A DNA stretch of 64,000 nucleotides from Pisolithus tinctorius (GCA_024663395.1 JANFAH010000003.1:1612001-1676000); one strand, 5' to 3'; shown: positions 35,871 through 48,339, numbered from the stretch's first letter. Numbers and translations are program-made. The notes: generated by a model from the sequence alone, not told the origin.

Positions 35871-37079
35871 TTACAGGTTGCGCATAGTTGGATCAGACAT
35901 GAGTTCTTCCATGGAGGGAAGGCCGCCGCCGTTCTGTACACGATTCATCTGGCAATCGTGATCAGTGCAAGAAAACCATATAGGGAAACGGATACGCACC
36001 ATATTTGCCACGGATGGATTGGACATCATCCGCTCGAGTCCGCCATTTGCCATGAGTTGCTGGGCCATCTGCATCATCATTGGGTTGTTCATCATACTTC
36101 CGAGATCGGGCATGCCGCCACCTTCTGCCCCACCAGCGCCGCCCATGTTGCGGAACATGTCTGCCAGACCGGCCATGTTAGGGAGTCCACCTGTACCTGC
36201 TCCACCGCCTGTACCCCGGGTAGACGCTGAGGAAGGTGAAGAGGGTCGCAGTTGATCCTCTGGAATTAGTGGAGGCGGAGAATCGTCGTCGTCTGACACG
36301 CGGTCAAGCGCGGATTTAAGTCCGGATTTGAGGTTCTCGTTCGTCGGATCTAGTTCAGTACCTTTTTTGAAGGCGTCGGCTGCAGCACGATAGTTACCAA
36401 GCGTGTAATGTGCATGACTATTGGGAGAGGTCAGAATTGCGCAAAGGCAGGTGGGGAAGACTGCAGTACAGAGGACACGCACCCTAATCTCGAATACGCC
36501 TTAACGAAGTTCGGATCAACCTCGATCGCACTCTCAGCGTCGAGCACTGCGGCAGCGTTATCGCCCTTGCTCGTGTGTGCAGCGGCGCGATTAGAGTAAA
36601 ACACGGGATTGGAAGGGTCAAGGGCGATTGCGCTCGTGTAAGCATCTATTGCAGCGGTATAATTCTTGGCATTCATGTGCGCGTTTCCTTTAGCTTTGTG
36701 CGCCTCCGCCTGTTTCTTAGTTTCTGCTGACGGTGGAGAAGCCTTTGTGGTGGAGGGGCCGCCGGACGAGGGAGCGGTAGACGGAGACACCTTATGGCGC
36801 GTCTTGAGGAAGACCTCGAAGATGGACTGGAGTGTTGCGGGCTTGATGGTGAGCTGTTCGCGTTGCCTGTCGTCCGACGGATCGACCCCAAAGGCCTCGC
36901 CGATACACTGGACTGCATGTTGTTGGTCGGTGAATGATATGGACGATTAGATATGACGGTCGCGACGTACTTGCTACCTCCAGCCCTTCCCTGTCGTCCT
37001 GCTTGATGGTTCCATCGTCTATAGACTTGTTCAGGAAGTCGATGATGGAAAGCACCAGCTGCTGTTTCCTGTCTGCCAT
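35871..37079 (-). CDS. SGT2: Small glutamine-rich TPR co-chaperone Sgt2 (SGTA)
   Basis: Co-chaperone that receives tail-anchored membrane proteins and hands them to Get4/Get5/Get3; SNAREs such as Bet1 are typical clients. Exons: 37079-36971, 36912-36483, 36417-36000, 35948-35871, giving 344 aa. The N-terminal dimerisation domain MADRKQQLVLSIIDFLNKSI is followed by three TPR repeats (KAKGNAHMNAKNYTAAIDAY, NRAAAHTSKGDNAAAVLDAE, GNYRAAADAFKKGTELDP). The C-terminal region is rich in Gly and Met with NPMMMQMAQQLM and NGGLERMMSNPSVANM, the hydrophobic-binding part. Its start codon is 117 bp from that of PRP19 on the other strand. Confidence 0.95.
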
Positions 37080-37196
37080 GCGATTGCGCGTCTTATCCTA
37101 ATGGCACGAAGTACGAGAGGGAACGCCAAACAAGACACAAACAAAAGAGTCGACACAGCGCATCTCCCCCCGCTTATAGTCATCGACAACGACGAG

Positions 37197-38859
37197 ATGT
37201 ACTTCTGCGGTATATCAGGCGAGGCACCTCAGGACCCGGTCATCTCTGCAAAGTCTGGTCACGTCTACGAGCGACGCCTCATCCTCAAATACATCACCGA
37301 AAATGGCACAGAACCGCTCACAGGTGACAAGCTGGAAGAGTCCGACCTGTTGACCATAAAAGCCAGTGCGTGTCCCCCCTCGTCGTATTCATGCTCCTAC
37401 ACACTGACACGCCACTTGAACGCAGGTCCAAAAGCTGCAGCACCGCGCCCACCAACCGCGACCTCTATTCCTGCTCTCCTACACACCCTCCAAAACGAAT
37501 GGGACGCGCTTGTACTCGAGACGTTTGGCCTCAGGCAACAGTACAATAATACTCGACAGGAACTTAGCTACGCGCTTTATGCACAGGATGCTGCTAACCG
37601 CGTAATCGCACGACTCGTTAGAGAACGTGACGCTGCAAGAGAGTATGTCTCGCAACTTTCCCTGTGACAAATCATCGGTCTCCTTACGGGGTATTTTATT
37701 GCTTTATAGAGCGCTTTCCAATGTTCAAGCTACCCTTACTGTGACCCCCGCCCCTGCAAATGGTGGAGACGTCGATATGGCAGAAGAGGGCGGGGAAGCA
37801 GCACCTCAAGAAGGTGTCCTCCCAAAGGAAATCGTCGACGAGATCGACAAGACGCAGCAGGCCCTCTCCACTACGCGCAAAAAGCGCAAGGTCCCGGCCG
37901 GATACACCTCTGCGGCGGGCGTGAAGACGTTCACAGCAAAACACACTATTGCCTCTCTGCACTCCCCATCCCCTGCCGGTATCAACTCCATCGCCCTCTC
38001 TCGGTTTAATCTGGGTCAGTTTGTCACGGGCGGGAACGACAAGATTGTACAACTATATGATAGGGGGACAGATAAAGTTCTCGCTACTCTGAAAGGGCAC
38101 ACGAAACGCGTCAACCAAGTCGCCTTCCGCGAACGTGAAGGAGATCCCACACTCGTGCTCTCCGCAGGCGCAGACAAGACTGCTAAAATATGGGCGCATG
38201 ACGAGGCGTCTGGGGAGTACCAGCCTCGCGCAACGATCCGGACGCATAAGAGTGATGTAACAGGCATCGTTGTCCACCCAACCTCGACGTTCGTTATGCT
38301 CTCATCCCTCGACAAGACCTACTCCGCGCACAATCTCTCAGACTTTGCCCAAGTGTACCACTCGGCGCCGTCTGAGGATCCTTTCACCGCGCTTGGTGTT
38401 CACCCCGATGGAGCGCTGTTAGCTCTCGGAACGCCAACTTCGAAGATCCAGATATGTGACGTGCGTTCGGGAGAGGTTGCAGCTTACATTACTCCACCCG
38501 AGGCAACTACCGGCCCATTCACAATCAATACCCTGTCCTTCTCTGAAAACGGGTACCATCTGCTTGCTCCGGACAGTTTGTCCTCCGTTGCGATCTGGGA
38601 TCTCCGGAAGATGAAAGCGGCCCACTCGATTGCACTAGGCGACTCGTTTAAAGTTAGCAGAGTCGTGTATGACTGGGGCGCGCAGTATCTCGGCGTCGCT
38701 GGGAACGAAGGCGTTCGGCTGTATGCTCATAAGACGTGGGAAGAGCTCATTCGATTTGATGATGTGGCTGACGTGACGGATATCGTGTTTGGCGAAGAAG
38801 GGAAAGAAATTTGGGCGACTGGCGGGAGGGAGGTAAGAATTTGGGGTGTGCCAGAGTAG
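37197..38859 (+). CDS. PRP19: Pre-mRNA processing factor Prp19 (U-box E3 ligase)
   Basis: Core of the Nineteen complex that stabilises the active spliceosome; the U-box gives ubiquitin-ligase activity. Exons: 37197-37365, 37426-37642, 37710-38859, giving 511 aa. The start at 37197 (MYFCGISGEAPQDPVISAK) matches the family, which begins directly at the U-box; the frame stays open 96 bp upstream but that part is not conserved. The tetramerisation coiled-coil follows, with WDALVLETFGLRQQYNNTRQ and LSYALYAQDAANRVIARL. WD40 repeats run from about residue 200 (FVTGGNDKIVQLYDR, LSAGADKTAKIW, SVAIWDLRK) to the end GGREVRIWGVPE. It is divergent from SGT2. Confidence 0.96.
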
Positions 38860-39557
38860 GTGTACATACATCTGTCCGTAATTCTTTTCTATTGTCAAAA
38901 GATTTCTGCCTTGTGCGACGCGTTTGTAGGGTCCAATTGCTCGTGACGCGTGGCAAGTTCAACGTTCAACAGTGACTTAGAACGAACTAATCGTTCAAGG
39001 ACATTCAACTGAGTAGGTAGAACGTGTCCCGTTTACTATTAGCTGACCCTGCTGCTGGTCTCGTTGATCCGTTCACTATCTGGGCTTCCTGCAGGGCTTT
39101 TTGTATGCCTAGCTGGTTAGTGAATAAATAACAGGTATCCTTGCTCAGCAGGATTTTTCGACAATAATCCATGGATGCCAGGCTTTGCATAAGCGGGGCA
39201 AGAACGCTTTGGTAGTGGCTGTAAATTGGAGATGGATTGCAAATAACCAGTACATAGTACATTACGATGTGCACGGCTTTCAAAAAAAAAAGTGAATGCG
39301 AAGAAGAATAATAGTAATGCAAAGGTAAGTATGTATCCAACAATTGATATGAAAGATTGTGAGTGCGGTCGGAGCATAAGGGCGCAGGAATGATGAAAAA
39401 CAATTGATCCACTACAGGCCACCCATTTGTCAAAGAAAAGAGAATCTACAGCTCATAAAAAATACAACACTGATCATCCACTGAGGAAAAAATTCGTTGC
39501 ATACTCGGCCGGACTGACTCAAGGCGAGCAATGTTGCGTTTCCAATTTGTTATGACA
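38860..39557. other. convergent intergenic region
   Basis: About 700 bp between the stop codons of PRP19 and the OPT transporter. AT-rich with short homopolymers; no conserved frame. Confidence 0.6.
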
Positions 39558-42214
39558 CTACCACGACGAAGGACCAAACGTCTGGCCCTGGGCAACGGTG
39601 CGCATTGGCGTACCAAGGGCATCGGCCGTATTCTGCCATGCGACGTTGCCCCACCAATTGAGCTGGATGCCACCTTTGGGCATCTGCAGTACGAAAAATA
39701 TGAAGAGGATGCCAATAGCGACGCCAGCGTCGAGACCAGCAGAGAGGATGTAGTTGTACCGCATCCACCAACGGAAGTGATATCGGCGCATGAACCACTG
39801 GAAGATAAAGCCGACGAGGACCCAAGAGGAGTAGTTGATTCCGGTTGCTGGGGGGAACGCCCCAATGCCTGCGAAAAGGACAGGAATGTTGATGTACCGC
39901 CAGTAGGAGAGGGGGAAGCGACGAGCAAGATAATAGAATGGAATCGGCAGGACAGCACCAATGAAGAAGAACCAGAGCAAAGGACTGTACATAGTACCAG
40001 GGCTGAATAGGCGCTGCGGCCCGATACCTCCCCAAATTAAGGAGGACGTGGCGAATACGGTAGTGGATGGGCAGGTAAAATAGTCAGGTTGGTTCGGTTG
40101 GCAGATGTCAACAATATTGGCGAACATCCAGTTCTGTACAGAAATGACTACGAGACTGCTGACGAGAGCGGCAATAACTTGGGCAGTGAACATAAGCCGA
40201 GGTGGAATCTTCATGTAGTGACCGAGCTTCAAATCACCAGAGAACCCAACTGCTTGGGTGGTTCCAGCGAAGGCAGCAGCCTTGAAGATCATAACAGCGA
40301 TCGGCTTTCCAGGAAGGAGATAACCGCCAAGAAGTTCGTACATGACGTTTAGCGCGATCTGCTGGTTGGTAATGGCCTGAAGAATGCCAGCGGGGACTGA
40401 CATCAATGCTGCAAGAAGCAGGGCAACACAGAGGGCCCAAATCGGGAGGTCTGTCGGGAAAACCTCAACGACGATAATAAAGACGAGAAGCATGGCGATG
40501 CCCAGCGTGGCATACCACCATTGCGGGACCTCTGGGTATGCTTGCATAAGGCGCGAGTGAACATCGCGTTCGTCACGCAGATCACTGCGGAAGCGCCTGA
40601 CGATATCGCGGCGGTACCACACTGAAAGTAATTCAAGTTAGGAAGCGTCATCCAAATCACTTGAAGATACGTACAGAGTGTATGCACGACCACAGATGCG
40701 AACGCAGCAAAGGCCACACCATACGCGATAGCTAGCGTTGCTGGCATGAAAGCAGGAGAGTAGGCTGCGTACTTCGATTCGTCAAAGGTGCCATTAGTGA
40801 CGATTTGGGTGGGATCGTAAGGCATGCCCGTATTGTCAAATGTGACGCTAGCTGACATCGGCAAATATTGCATATACCAGGAGTTCGTAACTGAAGATCT
40901 CATCAGGAAAGGCGAATACTATCAACGTGAAAACACCTACAGTAGATGATCGGCGCAATAATCCAGAAGCAGATCACCAAACCAACAGCGGTATTGGCCT
41001 CAGACCACCACTGCGACAAAGACGTCAGTGTGCCGTCATGCTAAGCGCCAACATCGCAAACGTACCGGCGTAACTAGAGGACTGCCAATATATGAAATCA
41101 TAGACCAATCGAAGGTGAGAAGTCCCATGCCCAGACCAGTGGAAGTGCCGAACAAGGAGTTGACCGCTACGTTGGTTGGGACAATCCAACATACCCAGTT
41201 GAAGACGCTAAGTCCCGTCCAGAGGTAGCCTGGCAAAAAGTACCAAAGGAAGCTACACGCAACAACGATAGCAAAGAATTTTCCTCTGGAGATGTGACGG
41301 CGCTCTGGTTTTCCGTACGTTCTGTGTAACGTGTTGAAGAGAGCAGAGTTCACTAGGGCTCCGGGCCAGATCATGCTGCAGGGGTAGACAAGGAACCGTC
41401 GGAGAAGACCGCCCAAAGAGAATCCGATAAGTTGGGTGGCTAGCACAAGGAAGTACTGATAAGAGTTGCTGAGTGATTGATTATAGAAGCTGCGCTGTGT
41501 AGCGAGGATATCAGTAGCGTACGCGCCATTGACGACAAGATTTGCCATAACAGTGATGACGACGTGTTCCTTGATGTTGAATGGACCGGGATTGAGTGAC
41601 CAAGTGTAGCCAAGGGTACAGAAGCGGGTGGTTGGCAAAACACGTTCCAAACCCTTACCCAATGGTAAGGCGGTCAACTGAGCCACAATACCAGTGATGA
41701 TGACGGAGGGATATCGCATAGAGAAGAATTGATTTAGTCCGGATATGAGGACTGCGTAGGATAACCCAAGGAACCACATGCGGAAGGTATTCACAGGCAT
41801 CGTTGGATCATCGACGCTTGATACCGCAGCCCTGACCTCAGGGTACGGGGACTCGCTATCGATGCTTGAGTTAAATGATCGCTCGGATGGCAGGTCCACT
41901 TACTCATCATACTCAAACGAAGACGAAGGTGTGTCTGTCCTGGACGCTGTAGAGTACCTCATGGAGCGGTGTGAATGTGACTCAAGATCGGAAGTCATAG
42001 TTGAGTAGGCGTCCGCAGTCTTGTTGTGCTCCAGCTCGTATATCTCGGTGCTGGCGTCCATGCTGGAACGAAAGCCTGCACCATAGTCAAAATTGGGGTC
42101 ATTCAAGTGCTCCATGAGGAAATCCACGTCCTCCGGCACATCTGGGATGCCCCGATGGCGGACGGTTGGAAGGACTGCGACATCTGTCGCAGAGGAATAC
42201 GCTTTCGGCTCCAT
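39558..42214 (-). CDS. OPT-family oligopeptide transporter
   Basis: Proton-coupled importer of small peptides in the plasma membrane. Exons: 42214-41904, 41855-41066, 41010-40941, 40890-40675, 40621-39558, giving 816 aa. The cytosolic N-terminus of about 120 residues carries DVDFLMEHLNDPN. The membrane domain begins with TFRMWFLGLSYAVLISGLNQ and contains the OPT signature NPGPFNIKEHVVITVMAN, then YGKPERRHISRGKFF, WYMQYLPM, and GFSGDLKLGHYMKIPPR. The end reads PSSW with many hydrophobic segments. Expanded OPT families are usual in wood- and litter-decay fungi. It is the first gene of the accessory-looking stretch. Substrate is unknown; a nitrogen-starvation response is likely but not visible. 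Confidence 0.94.
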
Positions 42215-43344
42215 GACACAACCAGGTCCAGGAGTGGGGTATGGAAATCAGTCGGAGATGGTGTGTATGGGCGAACTGGGCGTTAAGATGGCAGGGGGGG
42301 AGGGGGGGAAAGCTCTGACCTTCCTGCCATGAAGTTCCGTGGCCTTTTGAGGACGCTCGGTTGGAGATCGCTCGAGTTCAGGTTTTCGTTCCACACCACC
42401 AGGACAGGGTGATTCCTAGTATGGTAATGCCGTCCACTCATGACACGGCACAAGACAATAAGCCCAATTTGATATGAACCAGGCTGGAACAAAAGGCTGG
42501 GAGAGCTGCTAGATAGAACTCGGTATCTCGCAACTACTCCCTAAAGGATTAGCACTGACCCCGGCAGGATGCAACCAAGTATGAATGTCCTTTGCGCACC
42601 GAAAGTTCCGGCAGATAATACCTCTCTCAACCACCAACTAGCTGTAATCAGGTGACAGATAGTAGCAGTACTAGCGCATAGCAAAGCAACTCCTCGGTGC
42701 GGCGGATCACCGGGAACGTCTATTGTGTGTCCATGCCGGTTTGAGACATGTACTATTGTCTCGGCAACGTCAATTGGGTTCTGTCCTAAAATCGTAGGAC
42801 CTTGAAGACAATAACAAGTTTTACTAAGGGTCCGGAGATTTACACGGAATACCGGCCCTTTCCGTCTGGTCATGAATCACCCACCATTTTATTCTCCATT
42901 CAATTTCGTTTCGGAATCATATAAGTTCTCCCCGGTGATAATACTATTCTCATCACATGTTCTTCAATAAAACGTCACTCCTCAATGGATAATGTGCTCT
43001 GATGTAATGTTCTAGATCAGAAAATTGGGTATTAGTATCATATAGGATGCTTTTCATAGGAACGTCCAAAGTGTTTATTTCACAGCCACTTGCGAAACTT
43101 CCGGAATAAACTGACTTCATGGATTAATGCCATTCAACTTCGCAGTACCTAAGGATACATATGTTATTGCATGTGGCCATACAGAAAATTTGTTGTTAGG
43201 GAAGAAGACATCATTTTGAAAAACTGGCCAACAAGTGGGGGAGGCTAACAAGTTGGTAAGCGATAGTATGTCGAATAGTCAGTTTTTTTTCCTGACGTTT
43301 TGTTGCTCTTCAGCCCTACTAATCCACCCGTATCCTTTACTTAG
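42215..43344. other. long spacer upstream of the OPT gene
   Basis: About 1.1 kb without a recognisable gene. It contains G7-A-G7 at 42294-42308, about 80 bp before the OPT start. Farther right it is AT-rich. The missing first exon of the protease-like gene should lie here, but no ATG-containing segment splices to the acceptor at 43343-43344. Confidence 0.55.
42294..42308 (+). promoter_or_regulatory. G7-A-G7 tract, potential G-quadruplex
   Basis: Two runs of seven G separated by one A supply four GGG tracts with single-base loops, the most compact form of quadruplex-forming motif. It lies 80-94 bp upstream of the OPT start codon, on the strand opposite to the gene's coding strand. Folding in the cell is inference. 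Confidence 0.5.
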
Positions 43345-45433
43345 CTGAAGAGGTTGACCTTCCCGTCGAAGAGAACCTCGAGGACTACGTGAACACTGCC
43401 CGGTTCGACCAGGAGTGCTCCGCAAAGGCACACCTGCACGCCTCATCCTCGGATGAAAGCAGTGATTCCTCCGACAACGAGAGCATCTGGTCCAGCTCCA
43501 CCAGCGGACTCACTGCTACCACGGTTGAAAGTGATCCCTACAAACCGTCCAGGATCGAAGCTCATCTCTACTATGCGGGTCTCCGCCCAAAAGGTCGCGG
43601 GCCCAAGCTCGTCTATAGAGATTCCTCTGACGTCTATGAGGAACCCTCTGGCCCCGAGGAATACAAGCGACTCATGAGACTGGTTGCCGTTCCAGACGAT
43701 CATGAGTTCGGGAAGGATGGCTTGTGGGATAGGGTTCGTGATAAAGTGCGTGGCCTCCTCGTAACGCAGTAATTGCTTGCCTAACGTTCGTTCTAAGGTC
43801 GTGGAGCTACTCGACGCAAAGAATATCGAACCCACATGTGTCGACTTTATTCGATTCACCTGGCTCAACAAGAAGAAGGACCAGGAGATCGAGGAGGGCG
43901 CGGAAGAGGACGAGGACGACAACGACAACGGCGATGAAGAAGATCTCGACTACGACACCATAGCTCCCATCATGCCTGTCGAAGACGGCGACCGTTACAC
44001 CACCAACCCTACCATCTGGGTGGGTGTAGCGCCCGGTGCTCTCACCGCTACCGCTGCGTTCGACGTAACCAAAGATATTCGCGCCTTCCTTGACGGTCTC
44101 AATGTCACCAAAATCGACATCGCATATCGCGAGACAGTCCCCAAGTCCTCACCCGGTCACGGGTCAGCTCTCTTCCCTACCGTCGAAGACGGCGAGCCTC
44201 TCAAGGAGGTCATCGACAATGTCTCCGTCGCGCTCAGTCTTCCTATCTCTGGCCTGAAGACCACGATGCAAGGTACTATGGGACCTTACTTCCACGCCGG
44301 CAACAGGCTTTTTGCCGTCACCGTCCGTCATAACCTGTTCCGTCCCGAAGCGGGCAACGCGGAATATAGGTACCACGGTACGTTTGCTTTTGACTTGAGC
44401 ATCTGAGATCTTTCTGATTCTGGCCATTCAGGATCTGGACCCAAGAAGGATGTCGTTCTGATGGGCAGCCCTGCCTTCACGAATTACCTGGTCTCCATCC
44501 AGGCACATATTGGAATGCTCCTTGAAACTGTCAAACCTATCGAGAGAAACATTAACACGCTCACAATCAGGGTGCGGAATCGAATCAATCTCCCAGAGTC
44601 GCAGACCAGGCTCGACGAGAACGTGGCCGAGCTCGAGAAGATCCGCGCAAAGATTGACGTGTTCAAGGATTTCTACGTGAACATCAAGAAAGGGTGGAGT
44701 AACATCAAGCAGCGTGTCATTGGATACGTCGTCTGGGCGCCCCCCATCGGTGTTGGTGTTGCACCTCACCAGTACACGCGCGACCTTTGCGTGGTTGAGT
44801 TGTATAAAGATAGGTTCATGCATCTCATCGGGAACGTGCTCAGTCTTGGTGCGGTGCTAGTTCTGTTTCATTAAATGCGCTAATCTGAAATGTACATCTC
44901 TTCTAGGTCCCGAGTACACCCCATTCAAGCTCAAGGGGTTACTACATGAACGCGACAATGTCCCGTCCGGTTTCAAGTACCCTGAAGATGGTCTGCTTCG
45001 TCTCCAAGGCATACTCACCGCCGAGCAGGTCAAGAACCCTGACACGAAGAACCTCCAAGGCGACCCCGTTCGTCGTGTTCTCAAGCGCGGCTTCACTACC
45101 AACACCACCGTCGGCACAGTCACCAGATTTATGTCCTTTGTCCGAAAATATTTCCCCACCGGCAATCTAGAGTCGATCGAGTTGCCCATTATTCCTCACG
45201 AAAACGAGACTAGCACGTTCTCCAAGGGAGGTGATTCTGGGTCCACCATCGTCTCCCCCCTCGGCGAGTTTGTTTCCTTGCTCACCGGCGGGACCAACAA
45301 AGGCACTGACGGCTCCGATATCACTTACTCTACTATGTTCGAGTGGGTGTGGGAGCTTGTGCTTGCGGAGTTCCCTGATGCAAACTTGTACTGGGACGAC
45401 ATTCCGGCCTTCTTGGCCACAGCGGCGGTCTAG
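43345..45433 (+). CDS. Chymotrypsin-like-fold hypothetical protein, 5' exon not found
   Basis: Exons: 43345-43745, 43798-44377, 44432-44848, 44907-45433, about 640 residues in one continuous frame. The protein resembles large unnamed families of mushroom fungi. It has an N-terminal EEVDLPVEENLEDY, an acidic stretch, and LFAVTVRHNLF, where the His sits as in chymotrypsin-like peptidases. Near the C-terminus is SKGGDSGSTIV, the classic GDSG serine motif. The acceptor before 43345 (CTTAG) implies an earlier exon ending in phase 1, but no ATG exon is visible, and no ATG precedes residue ~100 of the frame. So the gene is either 5'-truncated or has a short, distant first exon. Peptidase activity is inferred from the two motifs. 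Confidence 0.6.
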
Positions 45434-45856
45434 GTTCGTCTCTTTCTTCCATCTTATCCTATCATACCTACCAGTAACTAACAGCCTTTACGTCAAGGAA
45501 TGGCAACTCGACCCTCGTCCTTAACTTTTCTGCGACTCCTTTCCTGTCTTCTTACCCCCACGCTCACTACCAGTTTGTGACTCGTTCTGCGGTTTCGGTG
45601 CTCGCTTCTATCTATTGGATCGTGATTATTGGTGCAGATAAGATTGCTTTGACCGTTGGGCGGCTGAGAAGGTTCGCGTGCTATCTTTGTCTCGTATTCC
45701 TTTGTCCTCATAGCTGACGATGTCGATAGCCTGGGCATTGGCCGAGTCGTTCCACATTGTCTTCTTCTACATCCTCTTCACCTCCATAAAAAACTCGGGT
45801 TCGCCTCGTTCGTTGCGAAAGACACCAACGATTAGGTCCTACGTTTTATTTTGATG
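45434..45856. other. convergent intergenic spacer
   Basis: About 420 bp between the protease-like gene(+) and the orphan gene(-). No gene recognised. Confidence 0.55.
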
Positions 45857-46306
45857 TCAGTCTCGACATGGATATAGGGGCTTGGGAGCAAACTCGCTCT
45901 GTAAGGCAAATCTCGACCGCTCCCTTGACGAGCAGTGGATGGTGTTCTTCCAGTACTGACGAACAGTCTTTAAGCATGCCTTCTCGTCGTTATATCTGCC
46001 ATCAATAGCATGGGCCATCATCCGCATGAATTCTTTGGGCGTTAGGAAGTTATCGAGCTTGGCACCGGGTTCAAGGTCCTGGTAGCTGTTGATCACGATG
46101 AGTACAATGGGTCTGAGGCTATAGGAGACGTCGAGGAGGTAAAGTTACGCTCTCCATGTCCCTAGTGCACGCTTGTAATTGGTTTCGGTCCCGGATGCAA
46201 TAGGTCTCCGTTCCTGTTTGTTGTTGACGATGCCTTTCTCGTCGGGCGGACTTCGCTCTGCGCCCTTCTTGAGGAACGCCTCGAACGACTTGGCTTTGGG
46301 GGGCAT
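45857..46306 (-). CDS. Short orphan protein, possible remnant of a recombinase-like (DUF3435/FluG-type) gene
   Basis: Two exons, 46306-46149 and 46085-45857, give 128 aa. The intron (GTAACT donor, CAACAG acceptor, 63 nt) is in frame. The sequence begins MPPKAKSFEAFLKKGAERS, has TNYKRALGTWRAYQDL, and then FLTPKEFMRMMAHAIDGRY and CLKTVRQYWKN. This resembles the N-terminal part of long fungal proteins with a tyrosine-recombinase-like core, which continue for several hundred residues after the YWK motif; here the frame ends soon after. I cannot confirm the family without a search. If right, it is a truncated mobile-element relic; otherwise it is an uncharacterised small gene. Confidence 0.35.
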
Positions 46307-48339
46307 GGCTGAGAGCTAAGAGTGGCGAGACTGTAATAGAGATCAAGAGCTGGGCCTAGTCAGATATATACGGCAAGGACGTGAGTGGGGAGTGTGTAGA
46401 GCATCGAACACGAAATAGGACCTCCTTATATAGGGCTAGGAGCATAGCCCCCTCGACTCAAGGATCCCATATCGACTTTGGACTTGGATAAACGAAGCTC
46501 ATGGACTGGGCGGTGACGACAAGAATGGTCACGCTTACGCTGTGATATCCCGGACACAGGATCGCGTCGTGGCCATATTTGGAAAGACTCACCTCCAGAT
46601 AGGCGCTTGTTCATGTACAGACCTTGGACAAAAACGGACACCCAAAGTTCTGCGACCGTCTATAAGAGTATGTACTGTGTTTCCATAGGCTCACCAACAA
46701 TGACGCCGTACAACGAACGGTGTATTGCGTCGCCCTCGCACCCCATGGTACGTGTAGCCAATTTAGAGCTACACCAATCAATGCGATCCCCTTCACTTTG
46801 ATCCAAGTAAAAAATTGACCAGTGTCCATTGTTTACCAAGGCTCGGTCAAGGCTGCTTGTTGCAGGATGCGCACCTAGTCATCGCGCCTGCCGGTCGGGT
46901 ATTACTATCCCGCAGCAGAGAACCTGAAGCGTCAACTTCGCCGCTGAAGACGGTGCCATACGATATGCTGATTACCTGCCGGTGAACATATAGCATTCCA
47001 TCTCGAGTTTTCCCGCTCCAGTTGGGAACCACGAGCATGAAAAAAATCTCTGAACGACAGCTTCCATCGCGTTGGTGCCACGACTTTTCGTAAGACGCAC
47101 ATCTCCCTCTAACACCACCCGAGTTCACCGTTAGTGCAGGTTCCGCTGCACGTTTTAGGACTGCCAGAAGTGTCATAGATTCAAAGTTTAGGCACCAAAA
47201 TCCGCGGAGTTAACCTATGTAGAGCACCTCAACAGCAGCGAGAGCGGAGGAACGGTCTAGCGCCTTGGAAAAGCTATTGACCTGGGCCACACAATGGGAA
47301 GGGGCCGTGGGGAAAGGGATTGTTGACATTCAGGGATCAATCGAACCTCGTGCATCAGAAGCCAGAGGTGTATCCGGAGCGGAGAAGATAACCCCTAAAG
47401 ATTCGTGAAATGTGTCCATTGTTCGCGCGTGGCATCTACGGTACCTGTATGCTTGATGAATACTCGAGAATCCAGGTTTTATATACAGCTTGCATCTGCC
47501 CATCCAAAAAGTTACTCCATCCGGAGTATGTGTCGGCATACTCAGATTATAACTAGAACGAAAATCGTCGAGCATTCCGATGTTTTCGTACAACCAGTTC
47601 TCCGGGCATTTACACTCTTCCTGCTCTCACAGCTTGTGATTGGTAGTGAATCGCATTGCATGCGTTGATGTGCAGGAAGTTCACCTTACTTTGCGGCCTT
47701 CTCGCACGCTCTCGATCCGGTACGCTATGATGGTGAGCAAGTGAATATCTACCGCTTCGGAAGTCGGGTGGTGCCATGCGGGATGAACTTGTGGAACACC
47801 TATTATCAATGTCGACAACAGGTTACACGACGCATCGTTGCTCTCAAAGTGTCTTGCCGGGAACAAGGAAGCGAGGGAGGACGCTGGTGGACAGTAGGTG
47901 GAGGCCTTGGGCTGTACAGTATCATGAAAACTGCTCAGGTCAAGATACGAAACTTCGCAATGATACAAATATTCATTTTGGAAGAGTTGCCGCGAGCTGG
48001 TATCACCTCTCGAGCAGAGCACCCTGCTCCACCGACCAGCAGCAGGATACCGTGCTCTCCACCTGAGTACAGACATGACAGTTAGCGGGCGCGTTTGCTG
48101 TGTGCACGTAAAACGTACTATGCAATAGGGTCTTTGGATTGTAAGGACATGTGCAATTGCAAGGCAGTTGCAGAGTTGTGTAGAGTTGTGTTTGTTGTCG
48201 GCTTCCCAGTGCGGGTACGGACGGGCGCGGTCACTGTTGGCACGGGTTGAAGTCATATTGCGCTGTACCTGTACCCGTGGGCAACCCTAAAAAAGCTTGC
48301 GTCCAGATTCCCAGAATTTGACGCACGACACCTTCCAGC
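46307..48339. other. 2-kb gene-poor region
   Basis: The longest stretch without a supported gene. Short ORFs on both strands have no recognisable domain. I see no terminal inverted repeats, poly-A tail or reverse-transcriptase motif. It is next to the possible recombinase relic, so it could be decayed mobile DNA; that is inference. Confidence 0.5.

Noticed and set aside
37101..37196. N-terminal extension of PRP19 by 32 residues
   Set aside because: The frame is open, but Prp19 proteins begin at the U-box; the Lys/Arg-rich extension is not conserved and lies in the short promoter shared with SGT2.
46307..48339. Transposable element in the gene-poor region
   Set aside because: No transposase or reverse-transcriptase motif, terminal repeat or poly-A tail was found by eye; kept only as a hypothesis beside the orphan gene.
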